DNA of 64,000 bases from Brevibacillus centrosporus (GCF_003710815.1 NZ_RHHP01000004.1:34850-98849); one strand, 5' to 3'. Positions 36,484 through 44,716 are shown, numbered from the stretch's first letter. Notes: generated by a model not told the origin, from the letters alone. A program made the numbers and translations.

Positions 36484-38310
36484 TCATATCTGTTCCATTC
36501 GCCCGATTAAATCTCTCAGTTGTTCGACTGCTGCTTGTCCCTCATCCTCCTTGGCTCGCAAAGCTCCCAGCTGCTGTTTCGCTTCGCTTTGCAGCTGTAC
36601 AAGCTCTTCCCGCATTTGTGCAAGCCTTCGTTCCACACAAGCATCGAGCTGTCTGATGAAGTCAGCGCAGACATCGCTGTAAGCGGACCGGATATACCAT
36701 TCGGCATTTTTGATATTCTCGTCCATCTGATCCTGGAGCTCTCTTCTCGCGTCGTAGATATCGTATTTGTACAAGGTCTTGTATTTCGGATTGCCAAACC
36801 AGCTCTCCCCGACGTATGTTTCCGTGTCGTCAATATTGACATTGGCTTTCAAATACCAGTCGAAGCCGTGATGGAAATAAAGCTCTCGAGAGAAGTCGGA
36901 TTCATAGCTTTTGTCTACTTTTTTGATGCAAAGCTCGGGAGGTTCAGCACGATTATCGGATATTTGCGAATTCATCACCCCGGCGATCGAAAAAAACGAG
37001 CTGCTTGCCTTTTCCTTCTCTACCGTAAACAAGGTTGCTGCTTTTGGCAGTCTGCGAACTCCTTGTCCCTGCAATAAGGCCGCCACTTCTTCATTCAGTT
37101 GCGTCAACACCAGCGTAGCGAACTGCACCGCATCGTAGTAAAACAGCCCTTTCTGCGCTATATACTGGTCGTACTGCCCGTAGTACTCCTGCATGCTCCT
37201 TTTTGCTCGGTCCAAGTTCGGGTGAAATTTGCTCCAGAACTGTTTTTCATACTGCTGTCGAGCTGCCTGCTCCGCGGAATATTCCGAAGAAAACTCATAA
37301 GACGAGCTGTAGTGGAAGCCTAGTGAGTCATAGTCCGGGTAAAAGCGTTCCAGCGGAGCATTTTCCCGCTTGGCTAAAGCGCTTTTCAGTTCCTGTTTTT
37401 TCTTTTCCAGCAATCCGCTGCAGCTGTTCAATGCCTCCGAGCGTTTCAGCCATTGCGCTTCCTCTTCTCGTTTCGGTTCCTGCTGGTTCGTGAGCATGTC
37501 TATGTATTCGGCAGCGCAAGCGTAAAAATCACGCTTTTTCTGCGCCAGCTTTTTCTCAAAAAGCGCTTGTTTCTGCTCCTTTATCGCTTCGACCTGTCGC
37601 AATACCTCCTCTTTTACCCGCTCGATCCCACTGTTTCCAACGAGAATGGCCTCGTTCTTTTCCAGCCCTCTGAAGTAGGTATGGGAATCCACACAAAAAA
37701 TGACAGGCAAACGGTAGCTCCAGCGTTTGTATATTTGCTCTTTCATGATCCTTGCGATCGTTTCGAGTTCTTCCTCATCTTTTTGATCTGCATTGGTGAG
37801 GACAAAAACGAATCGCTCCCAGAACGTTTCAGGATCACTGTTCTTTTCGATCAGCTGCTGCAGGGCCCGCACTTCTTGCTTGATCAGCTCCCCATCCACG
37901 GCATTGTGGACAAACAGGACGATATCCGATTGCTCGTAGGCAGCAAGTGCTTTTTCCGTATCTTCTTCCTTTGCGTGAATCCCTGGGGTATCGCATAGCC
38001 AAAAGTTCCCCGCTTCTGCTCTTTTCGCTTCGGCAGTAGTCCTCACGACACCGGTAGCAAAAAACTCCTTCCTCCCTAGAAGCGCGTTGCACAGCGAGCT
38101 CTTCCCTGCCTTGACCATGCCGAAATTCGAGACAATGACGCGTGAATCGTAATCCTTGATCATCCGGACGACTGCTTCGGCTGCTTGTACGAGGCGTTCG
38201 TCAACCTCAGAATTCCTAAGCTCCAAAAGAAAGGGCTGTGCCAGACTCCATCTTTGTTTCAGCATCAGCTCCTCTGCCACAGCCACCTGTTTTTCATCAT
38301 TTCTTTCCAT
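36484..38310 (-). CDS. Dynamin-like GTPase 3
   Basis: GTPase of 608 residues: G1 NFGMVKAGKSS (62-72), G3 CDTPG (106-110), G4 TNAD (172-175). It is most like dynamin 4 in the GTPase domain (both have GxVKAGKS and an HN-VDGEL segment after G3), so these two are probably paralogues. A long helical C-terminal half follows. The ATG at 38310 has GAGGGAG and overlaps the WYL gene by 14 bases. It probably acts as an oligomer with a sister dynamin on membrane or on a protein lattice; the cargo is unknown. Confidence 0.87.
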   Translation of the reverse strand: MERNDEKQVAVAEELMLKQRWSLAQPFLLELRNSEVDERLVQAAEAVVRMIKDYDSRVIVSNFGMVKAGKSSLCNALLGRKEFFATGVVRTTAEAKRAEAGNFWLCDTPGIHAKEEDTEKALAAYEQSDIVLFVHNAVDGELIKQEVRALQQLIEKNSDPETFWERFVFVLTNADQKDEEELETIARIMKEQIYKRWSYRLPVIFCVDSHTYFRGLEKNEAILVGNSGIERVKEEVLRQVEAIKEQKQALFEKKLAQKKRDFYACAAEYIDMLTNQQEPKREEEAQWLKRSEALNSCSGLLEKKKQELKSALAKRENAPLERFYPDYDSLGFHYSSSYEFSSEYSAEQAARQQYEKQFWSKFHPNLDRAKRSMQEYYGQYDQYIAQKGLFYYDAVQFATLVLTQLNEEVAALLQGQGVRRLPKAATLFTVEKEKASSSFFSIAGVMNSQISDNRAEPPELCIKKVDKSYESDFSRELYFHHGFDWYLKANVNIDDTETYVGESWFGNPKYKTLYKYDIYDARRELQDQMDENIKNAEWYIRSAYSDVCADFIRQLDACVERRLAQMREELVQLQSEAKQQLGALRAKEDEGQAAVEQLRDLIGRMEQI

Positions 38311-39286
38311 AAATCTCCCTCATTTGTTCGATCGTTTGCATCATTTCTTGGCGGAATTCTTCCGGCTTTACCACTTCCACGTACTGAGCCTGGCTGAGCA
38401 GCCACATCTTGATGCCACGGCCAAACACTTCCGCCTTTACTACGTAAGAACCGTCTTGCTCAACAATGCTCGCGTTCGGCAGCCTGTCTGCTACTGCCTC
38501 GATGGAGGCGCCCCAATACTTGAATTCGACCTTCATCAGCTTCCCCATCTGCATGAATTGCACCTTTTGACGAAATTCACCCTCTTGAAATCGTTTGGTA
38601 TCCTCCATCCGGAAGTGTTCTTTCGTGACGACGTAATCACGGATGCGGTCGAGCCTGTACACGGCAGGATATTCCTTTCCTCCGTTGTGAAGATGCGCGA
38701 TCAGGTAAAAGTAATACTCCGAAAACATGATCCCCAGCGGCTCCACTCTCCGGTTGATTTCATCCATGACCCCTATCTTCCTGTATAACAGCTCGACAAG
38801 CCTTCGCTCCCTGACAGCAAAAGTCAGCTCCCATAAGGTCTGGAATAACGGGCGATTATGATTGACCGGCCGATAAAGAAAGCGCTCATTATTAACCGCT
38901 TCCTTGATGTGCTTGCGATCTTCCGGTCTACATAATATGGAAAGCTTCTCCAACAAGCGATCCAGCTCATCCTTGGGAAAAGCCCTGCTCTCCAAAAGAA
39001 TTTTTGTAATGCCCATAATTTCATCCGCAGCGAGCCATTCACTGCCTTCCCGCTGTAGAATATAGCCTCTTTGTGCGCGATCGTACTCTAATAGGAAGCT
39101 TGCGCCTTGTCTGTACTCTGCAAAATAATCGCGCAGATCTTCGATATCCCGTTGCACCGTTTTAGCGCTAACCCCAAATTCCTGCGCTACTGCCCCCTTT
39201 TGAAGGGGCGTCCCTTCCAGCAAGCGTTCAAACAGTCTAAGCATTCGAGCCACTTTTTGTACACTGTATTCCTGATCAACCTTCAT
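38297..39286 (-). CDS. WYL-domain transcriptional regulator
   Basis: Regulator of about 329 residues: N-terminal DeoR-type winged HTH (about 8-65, PLQKGAVAQEFGVSAKTVQRD), then the WYL domain (about 140-215, with EYYFYLIAHLHNGGKEYPAVY and RLDRIRD) and the C-terminal WCX extension. WYL regulators commonly control phage-defence operons, sensing a nucleic-acid-type ligand. ATG at 39286 overlaps the dynamin 4 stop by 11 bases. Being inside the operon it probably represses its promoter near 40.74 kb, where a short palindrome lies. Confidence 0.9.
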   Translation of the reverse strand: MKVDQEYSVQKVARMLRLFERLLEGTPLQKGAVAQEFGVSAKTVQRDIEDLRDYFAEYRQGASFLLEYDRAQRGYILQREGSEWLAADEIMGITKILLESRAFPKDELDRLLEKLSILCRPEDRKHIKEAVNNERFLYRPVNHNRPLFQTLWELTFAVRERRLVELLYRKIGVMDEINRRVEPLGIMFSEYYFYLIAHLHNGGKEYPAVYRLDRIRDYVVTKEHFRMEDTKRFQEGEFRQKVQFMQMGKLMKVEFKYWGASIEAVADRLPNASIVEQDGSYVVKAEVFGRGIKMWLLSQAQYVEVVKPEEFRQEMMQTIEQMREIYGKK

Positions 39287-40679
39287 TGAGCTGTCCACTC
39301 TCTTCCAGCAGTCGTTCCAATTCCTCTTTCAACCGGGTGAGCTGCGCGATTTCCTCGTCAAGCCTGACGCTCGATTCATGTATACGCTTTGCTTCTTTCT
39401 TCTCTAGCTGTTCAAATGTCTGGAGCTTTTCGCTGATCGCATCGCACTCGCTTTCACAGATGCTCTGCAGCTGACTCGCATAATTTTGGTAGGCCTTTTC
39501 AAAAATATTTTTTCGAAATTCGTTCCGAAAGCTGTTGTATGACCCGTAATTGCCTAAAAACGTGGATTGCAGGGAGCTCATCGCTGCCAAATCCAGCTCG
39601 TCAACTTCTACAGACAAGGGAGCTTTTATTTTAGGAAAACGCTGCATGGAATCGTTGTTTTTGCACGCTTCGGCAACCAGCATGTTGATCTCGGTAAAAA
39701 GACGTAACAATTCCTGGAATCGGTCATAGAAAAAATTGCCGTGATTCGCTTCATACCACGGGGAGCTTTCCTCATAGTCCTGATAGCAAGTCATTTTTGC
39801 CTGCTCCTGCTGCTTGAGAAATTGCTCCTTCTTCTCCAAAATTTTGCGTGCGCTCGCTTCGAGAGTCCTTACCTTCTGAGCCACAGATTCCTTTTTCTCG
39901 GCCAGCTCCACTCGTTTTCTCCTGAGCTCGCTGCCTCGCTGTGCTTCGATCGCATCCTGAATGTTGCGGACGATGAACTGCTTTCTCGACTGCATCAGCC
40001 TTCTTTTGGTCTCCACCAACGAAACGAGCTCCTCCATAATACGTGCACGGACTTCTGGTACACCGCTGTCACGGATAAAACTCTCTATTCCTTTATGCCT
40101 CCCGGTGAAATACAGGTGGGCATCTGTCAAATAGATCTGTGGATCTAAGACGCCGAATTCCTTCCTAAGCTGCTGAACGATGATCTGGCCTATGTATGCT
40201 GCTTCCTCTCTTTCTTTGGAGGAAGCATTCGTGCAGACGAACAGAACTCGGCTCCAAAACGTGGATTCCTCAGGAAACGCAGCGAGTGCATCGCGAAGTC
40301 CCGCCACTTCTGTTTTGCTCAGCTCACCATCGTTTACGTTATGGAAGAAAAGAAGGAGATCTGCCTGCTTATAAGCATCGAGCGCGATTCTCGTATCGTC
40401 AGCATCTGCTCCCAATCCAGGTGTATCGATCAATGTATAGTGCTCCGCGGCAAAAGCCTGATTCTGTACGGTTTTACGCACGGCGCCAACTGCGAATTCG
40501 TGCTCCCGATCAATCAAGGCATTGAAAAAGGTACTTTTTCCCGCTTTCACCAAGCCCGCGTTCACAATCGTCACAGGCGCCGATTCCTGCTTTTGCAAAA
40601 GCTCGAACTGTTTCCAAAATGCCAACGCTTCCTGACAATCCAAACGGTCCAAAGCCTGACCAAGCTGGGCTTGATTCAT
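39276..40679 (-). CDS. Dynamin-like GTPase 4 (first gene of the operon)
   Basis: GTPase of 467 residues, the shortest of the four. G1 NAGLVKAGKST (40-50), G3 DTPG (85-88); G4 reads TNAS (150-153), so the guanine-specifying Asp is replaced by Ser. A helical coiled-coil domain follows, ending in Glu/Leu-rich heptads. Closest to dynamin 3. ATG at 40679 has GGGGGA. The degenerate G4 could mean relaxed nucleotide specificity or a regulatory partner role. About 140 bases upstream hold the presumed operon promoter. Confidence 0.86.
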   Translation of the reverse strand: MNQAQLGQALDRLDCQEALAFWKQFELLQKQESAPVTIVNAGLVKAGKSTFFNALIDREHEFAVGAVRKTVQNQAFAAEHYTLIDTPGLGADADDTRIALDAYKQADLLLFFHNVNDGELSKTEVAGLRDALAAFPEESTFWSRVLFVCTNASSKEREEAAYIGQIIVQQLRKEFGVLDPQIYLTDAHLYFTGRHKGIESFIRDSGVPEVRARIMEELVSLVETKRRLMQSRKQFIVRNIQDAIEAQRGSELRRKRVELAEKKESVAQKVRTLEASARKILEKKEQFLKQQEQAKMTCYQDYEESSPWYEANHGNFFYDRFQELLRLFTEINMLVAEACKNNDSMQRFPKIKAPLSVEVDELDLAAMSSLQSTFLGNYGSYNSFRNEFRKNIFEKAYQNYASQLQSICESECDAISEKLQTFEQLEKKEAKRIHESSVRLDEEIAQLTRLKEELERLLEESGQLNEG

Positions 40680-40720
40680 CTTGCATCCCCCAATTGTGTT
40701 GATGTATGATCTCTTTTCGG

Positions 40721-40756
40721 TAGAATAGCATTCGGAGATGGACAGATCCTGTCCAA
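40721..40756 (-). promoter_or_regulatory. Putative promoter/operator of the dynamin-McrBC operon
   Basis: On the minus strand an extended -10 TGCTATTCT (40721-40729) lies beside an inverted repeat GGACAG-ATC-CTGTCC (40740-40754) overlapping the expected -35 zone, 60-70 bases before the first dynamin gene. A further GGACA half-site lies near 40770. It is a candidate site for the WYL regulator; no experimental support. Confidence 0.4.
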
Positions 40757-40866
40757 GTCAGATTTACTAGGACATTTCTACCAATAATCGTATCATAGGT
40801 TATTTATCTTTACATGTTGAATCGTGTCGAATTATTAATTAAGTTGAATTTTTATATGTATTTATG

Positions 40867-40917
40867 TAAAAAAAGAGGCTATTCAGCAGCCATATTCATG
40901 GCGTCTGGATAGCCTCT
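40867..40917 (-). terminator. Intrinsic terminator after acsA
   Basis: Stem AGAGGCTATTCAG (40874-40886) with CTGGATAGCCTCT (40905-40917), one mismatch-type pair, followed by about seven T on the minus strand. It lies about 30 bases after the acetyl-CoA synthetase stop. Confidence 0.85.
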
Positions 40918-40947
40918 CCTTCCCGGCTTTTAAGCTGCAAAATCCTC

Positions 40948-42660
40948 TTACTCTTCCATCGTAGACAAATCGCCTGTTGGTAGTCCGAGCTCCCAAGCCT
41001 TCAGCACGCGGCGCATGATTTTGCCGGAGTTGGTTTTGGGCAGCGTCTGTCTCACTTCGATCAGGCGCGGCGCTGCATGGGCGGCGAGGCGCGTCTTCAC
41101 GAACTGCTTGATCTCTTCTTTCAACGCATCGCTTTCCTCATAGCCTGCCCGTAAAGAGATAAACGCTTTGATCACTTCTCCGCGCAGCGGATCGGGAACG
41201 CCGATGACCCCTGCTTCCGCAACGGCTGGATGCTCGACCAGCTTGCTTTCTACCTCGAACGGCCCCACCCGCTCCCCGGAAGTATTAATGACGTCGTCCA
41301 CGCGCCCCTCAAACCAGAAGTAGCCATCTGCATCCTTGTAGGCGGAATCTCCTGTCACGAACCAGCCATTCAGGAAGTATTTCTCATATTTTTGCGGCTG
41401 GTTCCAAATCGTGCGAACCATCGCGGGCCATTTCGGCTTGATGACCAGATTGCCCAGTCGGTTGGGCGGCAGCTCGTTCCCTTCATCATCTACGATCGCC
41501 AGCGTAATGCCAGGCAGAGGCTTTCCCATCGAGCCTGGCCTCAGTGGATTGCAGCGGAAGTTGGCACAAATGGAAGAGCCGGTTTCGGTCATCCACCAGT
41601 TGTCGTGGATACGCACCTGCAGCGTCTCCATTCCCCAACGGATTACCTCCGGGTTCAGCGGTTCTCCGGCAGACAACACATGACGCAGCTTGGAGAGGTT
41701 GTACGTTTGTAAAGGCTGCCGCTCGCCCTTGGCCATCAGCAAGCGAAAAGCAGTAGGGGCGCTGAACCAGACTGTAACACCGTACTTTTCCAGTGTCGCG
41801 TACCATTCGTTCGCATGAAAACGACCTCCACGGACTACGACGGTGACTCCATTCAACCACGGAGAAAGGACGCCGCCGGATGTTCCCGTTACCCACCCCG
41901 GGTCTGCTGTGCACCAGTATATGTCCCCTTCTTGCAAGTCATATACCCACTGACCTGCCAGCTTTTGATGGATCATCGCGTCATGCACGTGGAGAACGCC
42001 TTTTGGTTTTCCCGTAGACCCCGATGTGTAGTTCAGAATCATCCCGTCTTCGCGGTCCACCCATTCGATGGTGTAGGCATCGCTTGCCGTCATCAGCTCT
42101 CGGTAGAGGATCTGATTCACCTCGGTTTTTTCCACCGCATCCGCGAGAATCACATGCTGCAATTGCGGCAGCTCCCGCGAGCGAATACGAGAGACCAGAG
42201 CAGACGTCGTGACTACGACTTTGGCACCGCTGTCTTCCAGGCGGTCTTTTACCGCTTCTTCCATGAACGCTTCAAACAACGGACCGGCGATGGCCCCCAG
42301 ACGCAAAATACCGATCAGGGCTATATAGAGCTCGGGACTTCGCGGCATGAAAAGGAAGACACGGTCTCCTTTTTGCACACCGAGCGAGCGCAAACCGTTT
42401 GCAAAACCTGAGCTCAGCTGCATCATTTCCTTAAAAGTGTAGCTCTCTTCCCTGCTGCCATCCGTGTAATGCAGCGCGACTCGCTCGCCCCTGCCTTCAA
42501 CAACGTGACGGTCGATCGCTTCATACACGATGTTCACTTTACCCGTTTCCGACCAAGTAAATTGCTGCTCGACATTCCGCCAATCCATCGTTTGCAGCGC
42601 TTCCTCATAGTTTTTGAGATTTGCTCTTTCATCCAGCACCATAATTTGTTCCGTTGCCAC
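40948..42660 (-). CDS. acsA: Acetyl-CoA synthetase (AMP-forming)
   Basis: Acyl-adenylate enzyme converting acetate, ATP and CoA to acetyl-CoA, 570 residues, close to the length of Bacillus AcsA. AMP-binding signature YTSGSTGKPKGVLH, motif WWMTETGS, hinge region FEGRVDDVINTSGERVGPFE and the C-terminal catalytic Lys in LPKTNSGKIMRR, the site acetylated in regulated homologues. I chose the GTG at 42660 because GGGGTGG lies five bases upstream; a GTG seven codons earlier lacks a site. Propionate or another short acid could also be used. Confidence 0.9.
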   Translation of the reverse strand: MATEQIMVLDERANLKNYEEALQTMDWRNVEQQFTWSETGKVNIVYEAIDRHVVEGRGERVALHYTDGSREESYTFKEMMQLSSGFANGLRSLGVQKGDRVFLFMPRSPELYIALIGILRLGAIAGPLFEAFMEEAVKDRLEDSGAKVVVTTSALVSRIRSRELPQLQHVILADAVEKTEVNQILYRELMTASDAYTIEWVDREDGMILNYTSGSTGKPKGVLHVHDAMIHQKLAGQWVYDLQEGDIYWCTADPGWVTGTSGGVLSPWLNGVTVVVRGGRFHANEWYATLEKYGVTVWFSAPTAFRLLMAKGERQPLQTYNLSKLRHVLSAGEPLNPEVIRWGMETLQVRIHDNWWMTETGSSICANFRCNPLRPGSMGKPLPGITLAIVDDEGNELPPNRLGNLVIKPKWPAMVRTIWNQPQKYEKYFLNGWFVTGDSAYKDADGYFWFEGRVDDVINTSGERVGPFEVESKLVEHPAVAEAGVIGVPDPLRGEVIKAFISLRAGYEESDALKEEIKQFVKTRLAAHAAPRLIEVRQTLPKTNSGKIMRRVLKAWELGLPTGDLSTMEE

Positions 42661-42699
42661 TTTTTCCACCCCTAGATACACGTATGTGAGAGTTGTTTC

Positions 42700-42750
42700 T
42701 GTTATATAACAATGTGTTTATTATACAACAACATTCTGTTTTATAACAGA
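42700..42750 (-). promoter_or_regulatory. acsA promoter with two operator-like palindromes
   Basis: On the minus strand TTGTTG (42726-42731), 17-base spacer, TATATA (42703-42708). The -10 lies inside the perfect palindrome TGTTATATAACA (42700-42711); a related palindrome TCTGTTTTATAACAGA (42735-42750) lies just upstream of the -35. Centres are 37 bases apart, a layout typical of a repressor bound at two sites. Confidence 0.55.
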
Positions 42751-42851
42751 TCATTTTCTCATCATTCAAAATCCTTTTGCGGGGGATCTTGTAATGAACC
42801 TACTTACTAGTAGGCAGCCAATTGTTTGTGCTAGAGGCATTTCCAAAATAA

Positions 42852-43064
42852 TCAATAAAACAGGCCCTTTGACAAAGGAATGATCCGCTCACTTTCTTGC
42901 CTTTCTGCTTCCACCTTTTTTCGGAATTCGGCCAATCTTTCTGCGTACAGCTGATTTTGCCTCTCTCCTTCCTGCACAAAAAAGGTCATCAGCCGCGCGT
43001 CATACGGAAAGGTCTGCTCCAAGGCCTCCAACACCCTGCGATTCCAGTCTACGAATTTTGACAT
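42852..43064 (-). CDS. Small hypothetical protein
   Basis: Unrecognised 70-residue protein, predicted mostly helical and charged (MSKFVDWNRRVLEALEQTF, later AERLAEFRKKVEAERQE). The ATG at 43064 follows GGGAGTGAAAG. It lies 81 bases after the small XRE gene on the same strand, so could be the second gene of that transcript. Confidence 0.6.
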   Translation of the reverse strand: MSKFVDWNRRVLEALEQTFPYDARLMTFFVQEGERQNQLYAERLAEFRKKVEAERQESERIIPLSKGLFY

Positions 43065-43145
43065 CTGTTCTTTCACTCCCAACTACCGCTATGTATTTTG
43101 TCGTACACAAGCAAAGTCGGCTTCTCCCTTGTCTACGGCAGCCGC

Positions 43146-43361
43146 TCATGTTGGGTGCTCCTTTGAGGAACCTTCCTCCCTGAAAAAATGAAGCCAGTCA
43201 AATTCGAGGGCGTCGGCGATCTTTTTGGCCACCTTGACAGTCGGCGTCTTTACCTGGTTCTCGATATGGGTGTAATAGCTTCTGGATATCCCGCACAGTT
43301 CGGCGGCTTGCTCCTGCGTCATCCCTTTCTGCTCACGCCGAGCCTTCAGCCATTCGCGCAT
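43146..43361 (-). CDS. Small XRE-family transcriptional regulator
   Basis: Cro/CI-type regulator of 71 residues, essentially a single HTH_3 domain (WLKARREQKGMTQEQAAELC, then GISRSYYTHIENQVKTPTV). ATG at 43361 follows GAGGAGGTGA. Divergently transcribed from the larger XRE gene at 43524, with operator-like repeats between them. The arrangement resembles a CI/Cro-type switch of a phage or integrative element. Confidence 0.88.
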   Translation of the reverse strand: MREWLKARREQKGMTQEQAAELCGISRSYYTHIENQVKTPTVKVAKKIADALEFDWLHFFREEGSSKEHPT

Positions 43362-43404
43362 GGGCATCACCTCCTCAAGAATATGTTCGCTGCTCGCTAG
43401 TCTT

Positions 43405-43491
43405 ATTATATGTTCCCTTGGGTAACATGTTAATACCATTTTAACACTAATAGGAACGATGGTTTGTTGTTTCTGGGAGTAACATTATAAT
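43405..43491. promoter_or_regulatory. Divergent promoters and operator of the XRE switch
   Basis: Minus-strand promoter for the small XRE gene: TTAACA (43428-43433), 17-base spacer, TATAAT (43405-43410). The spacer is itself the imperfect palindrome TGTTCCCTTGGGTAACA. Plus-strand promoter for the larger XRE gene: TTGTTG (43464-43469), 16-base spacer with a GTAACA half-site, TATAAT (43486-43491). Shared half-sites suggest that both promoters bind the same repressor. Confidence 0.6.
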
Positions 43492-43523
43492 TGAAGTATT
43501 CCTTAACCGATCGGTGGGTTTTT

Positions 43524-43958
43524 ATGAAAGAGTTTGATATGAAAGAGTTTGCCAAACGACTGAAACAGGAACGCGAGAAAAAGAAGCACGAGGATCCCAA
43601 ATGGACACAGGGGTACGTCGCCGGTTTGCTGGGAGTCGCCCGCCCTACATATACCTCCTACGAGAATGGAACCAAGCAGCCTCCCATGGAAACCGTCCAC
43701 AAAATCGCTGACCTCTTTGCCATCTCTACAGATTACTTGCACGGGATAACGAGTGACCCCACCCCTTCAGCTCAAAAAGACGACTTGCTTGATTTGGCGG
43801 TCAGTATCAGCCGTGCCTTTCATGACTTCGATGCCTTGCCCGAGGATGAAAAGCGCTTTTTGGTTAACGAGCTGCCGGGAACAGTCAAATGGAAGCTGGA
43901 AGAATTCAGGAGGCACAAAGCGCGGATCTTGGAGCAGGAGAAGAAAAACAATACCTGA
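43524..43958 (+). CDS. XRE-family regulator (ImmR/CI-like)
   Basis: Regulator of 144 residues: N-terminal HTH_3 (about 6-68, WTQGYVAGLLGVARPTYTSY) and a helical C-terminal segment of the kind cleaved by ImmA/IrrE proteases in ICE and phage repressors. The ATG at 43524 is preceded by GGTGGG; the upstream frame lacks a better start. The ImmA-like gene follows 131 bases downstream. Likely lysogeny-type repressor of the island. Confidence 0.85.
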   Translation: MKEFDMKEFAKRLKQEREKKKHEDPKWTQGYVAGLLGVARPTYTSYENGTKQPPMETVHKIADLFAISTDYLHGITSDPTPSAQKDDLLDLAVSISRAFHDFDALPEDEKRFLVNELPGTVKWKLEEFRRHKARILEQEKKNNT

Positions 43959-43986
43959 AGGATATCGTGAGTACAGGAGCATAAAA

Positions 43987-44020
43987 GAACATACGTTCCC
44001 AACGAAACCTATGCTATACT
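43987..44020 (+). promoter_or_regulatory. LexA/DinR-type box over the ImmA promoter
   Basis: GAAC-ATAC-GTTC (43987-43998) matches the core of the Bacillus LexA consensus CGAAC-N4-GTTCG. An extended -10 TGCTATACT (44012-44020) follows, and the -35 position falls inside the box, so LexA binding would block this promoter until DNA damage. Confidence 0.55.
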
Positions 44021-44089
44021 TTCTCTAACAATAATGACGAGAGAGTGCGCGATGCGAGCGTCTCTTCTCCTGAGCGGGTGAAATCAGGC

Positions 44090-44716
44090 ATGCTCCATCT
44101 CTACGAAAGAACCTATCTGGAAGAATGGGTCGAGGGCCTCTACAAACAGATCGGCATCACTAGCCCGTCAGATCTCACCATCGAAAACGTCTCCGCCCGC
44201 CTCCGTATCGGCGTGACGTTCGCACCTGGAGTAGCCGATGAAGTCATCTTTGATGCGGACTACGCGCATATCTTCATCAATTCGCTGCACTGCCCCAAGC
44301 GCCAGTGGGAAGTGTTCTGCCATGAGCTGTGCCATCCGCTGCGTCACCTGGGCAACCAGCTCCTGCTCCCGGATGAATTTCGGAAGTGGCAGGAGAGGGA
44401 TGCCCAGGCCTTTCAGTTTTACGCAGCCGTCCCGTTTTTCCTGCTGCAAAAGCTGGAGCTGCCTGATCACGAAAAGGAGCTTATCGACCTGTTGTCCGTA
44501 GAGTTTGGGATTACACATGGATTCGCCAAACGTCGCTGGGAGCAAGTTCTCCGCCGAATCGCCCGTGGCCGCCTGCACCATGAACTCGTCCAGACCCTTT
44601 CCGTGCCAAAGAAACAAGCTGCCCCTCGCTTAGTGCGGGAACAGCTTGTTTCTTATATGGCTGTGAAGGAGAAGGTGCGGCCAAAAGTCGCCTTCGTTCT
44701 CTCTATGAGAGCCTGA
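44090..44716 (+). CDS. ImmA/IrrE-family metallopeptidase
   Basis: Zinc metallopeptidase with HELCH (HExxH) near residue 77 and a downstream acidic helix; about 208 residues from the ATG at 44090. In-frame GTG starts at 44045 and 44078 are alternatives and no ribosome-binding site is decisive. Family members cleave a cognate XRE repressor to release a mobile element, and the XRE gene lies just upstream. The last 35 or so codons run through a terminator-like hairpin, so the C-terminus may be an extension after loss of the original stop. Confidence 0.82.
   Translation: MLHLYERTYLEEWVEGLYKQIGITSPSDLTIENVSARLRIGVTFAPGVADEVIFDADYAHIFINSLHCPKRQWEVFCHELCHPLRHLGNQLLLPDEFRKWQERDAQAFQFYAAVPFFLLQKLELPDHEKELIDLLSVEFGITHGFAKRRWEQVLRRIARGRLHHELVQTLSVPKKQAAPRLVREQLVSYMAVKEKVRPKVAFVLSMRA
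44609..44654 (+). terminator. Terminator-like hairpin inside the ImmA-type gene end
   Basis: Perfect 13-base arms AAGAAACAAGCTG (44609-44621) and CAGCTTGTTTCTT (44642-44654). The U-rich part is in the arm itself. It is translated in the present frame. Confidence 0.5.
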
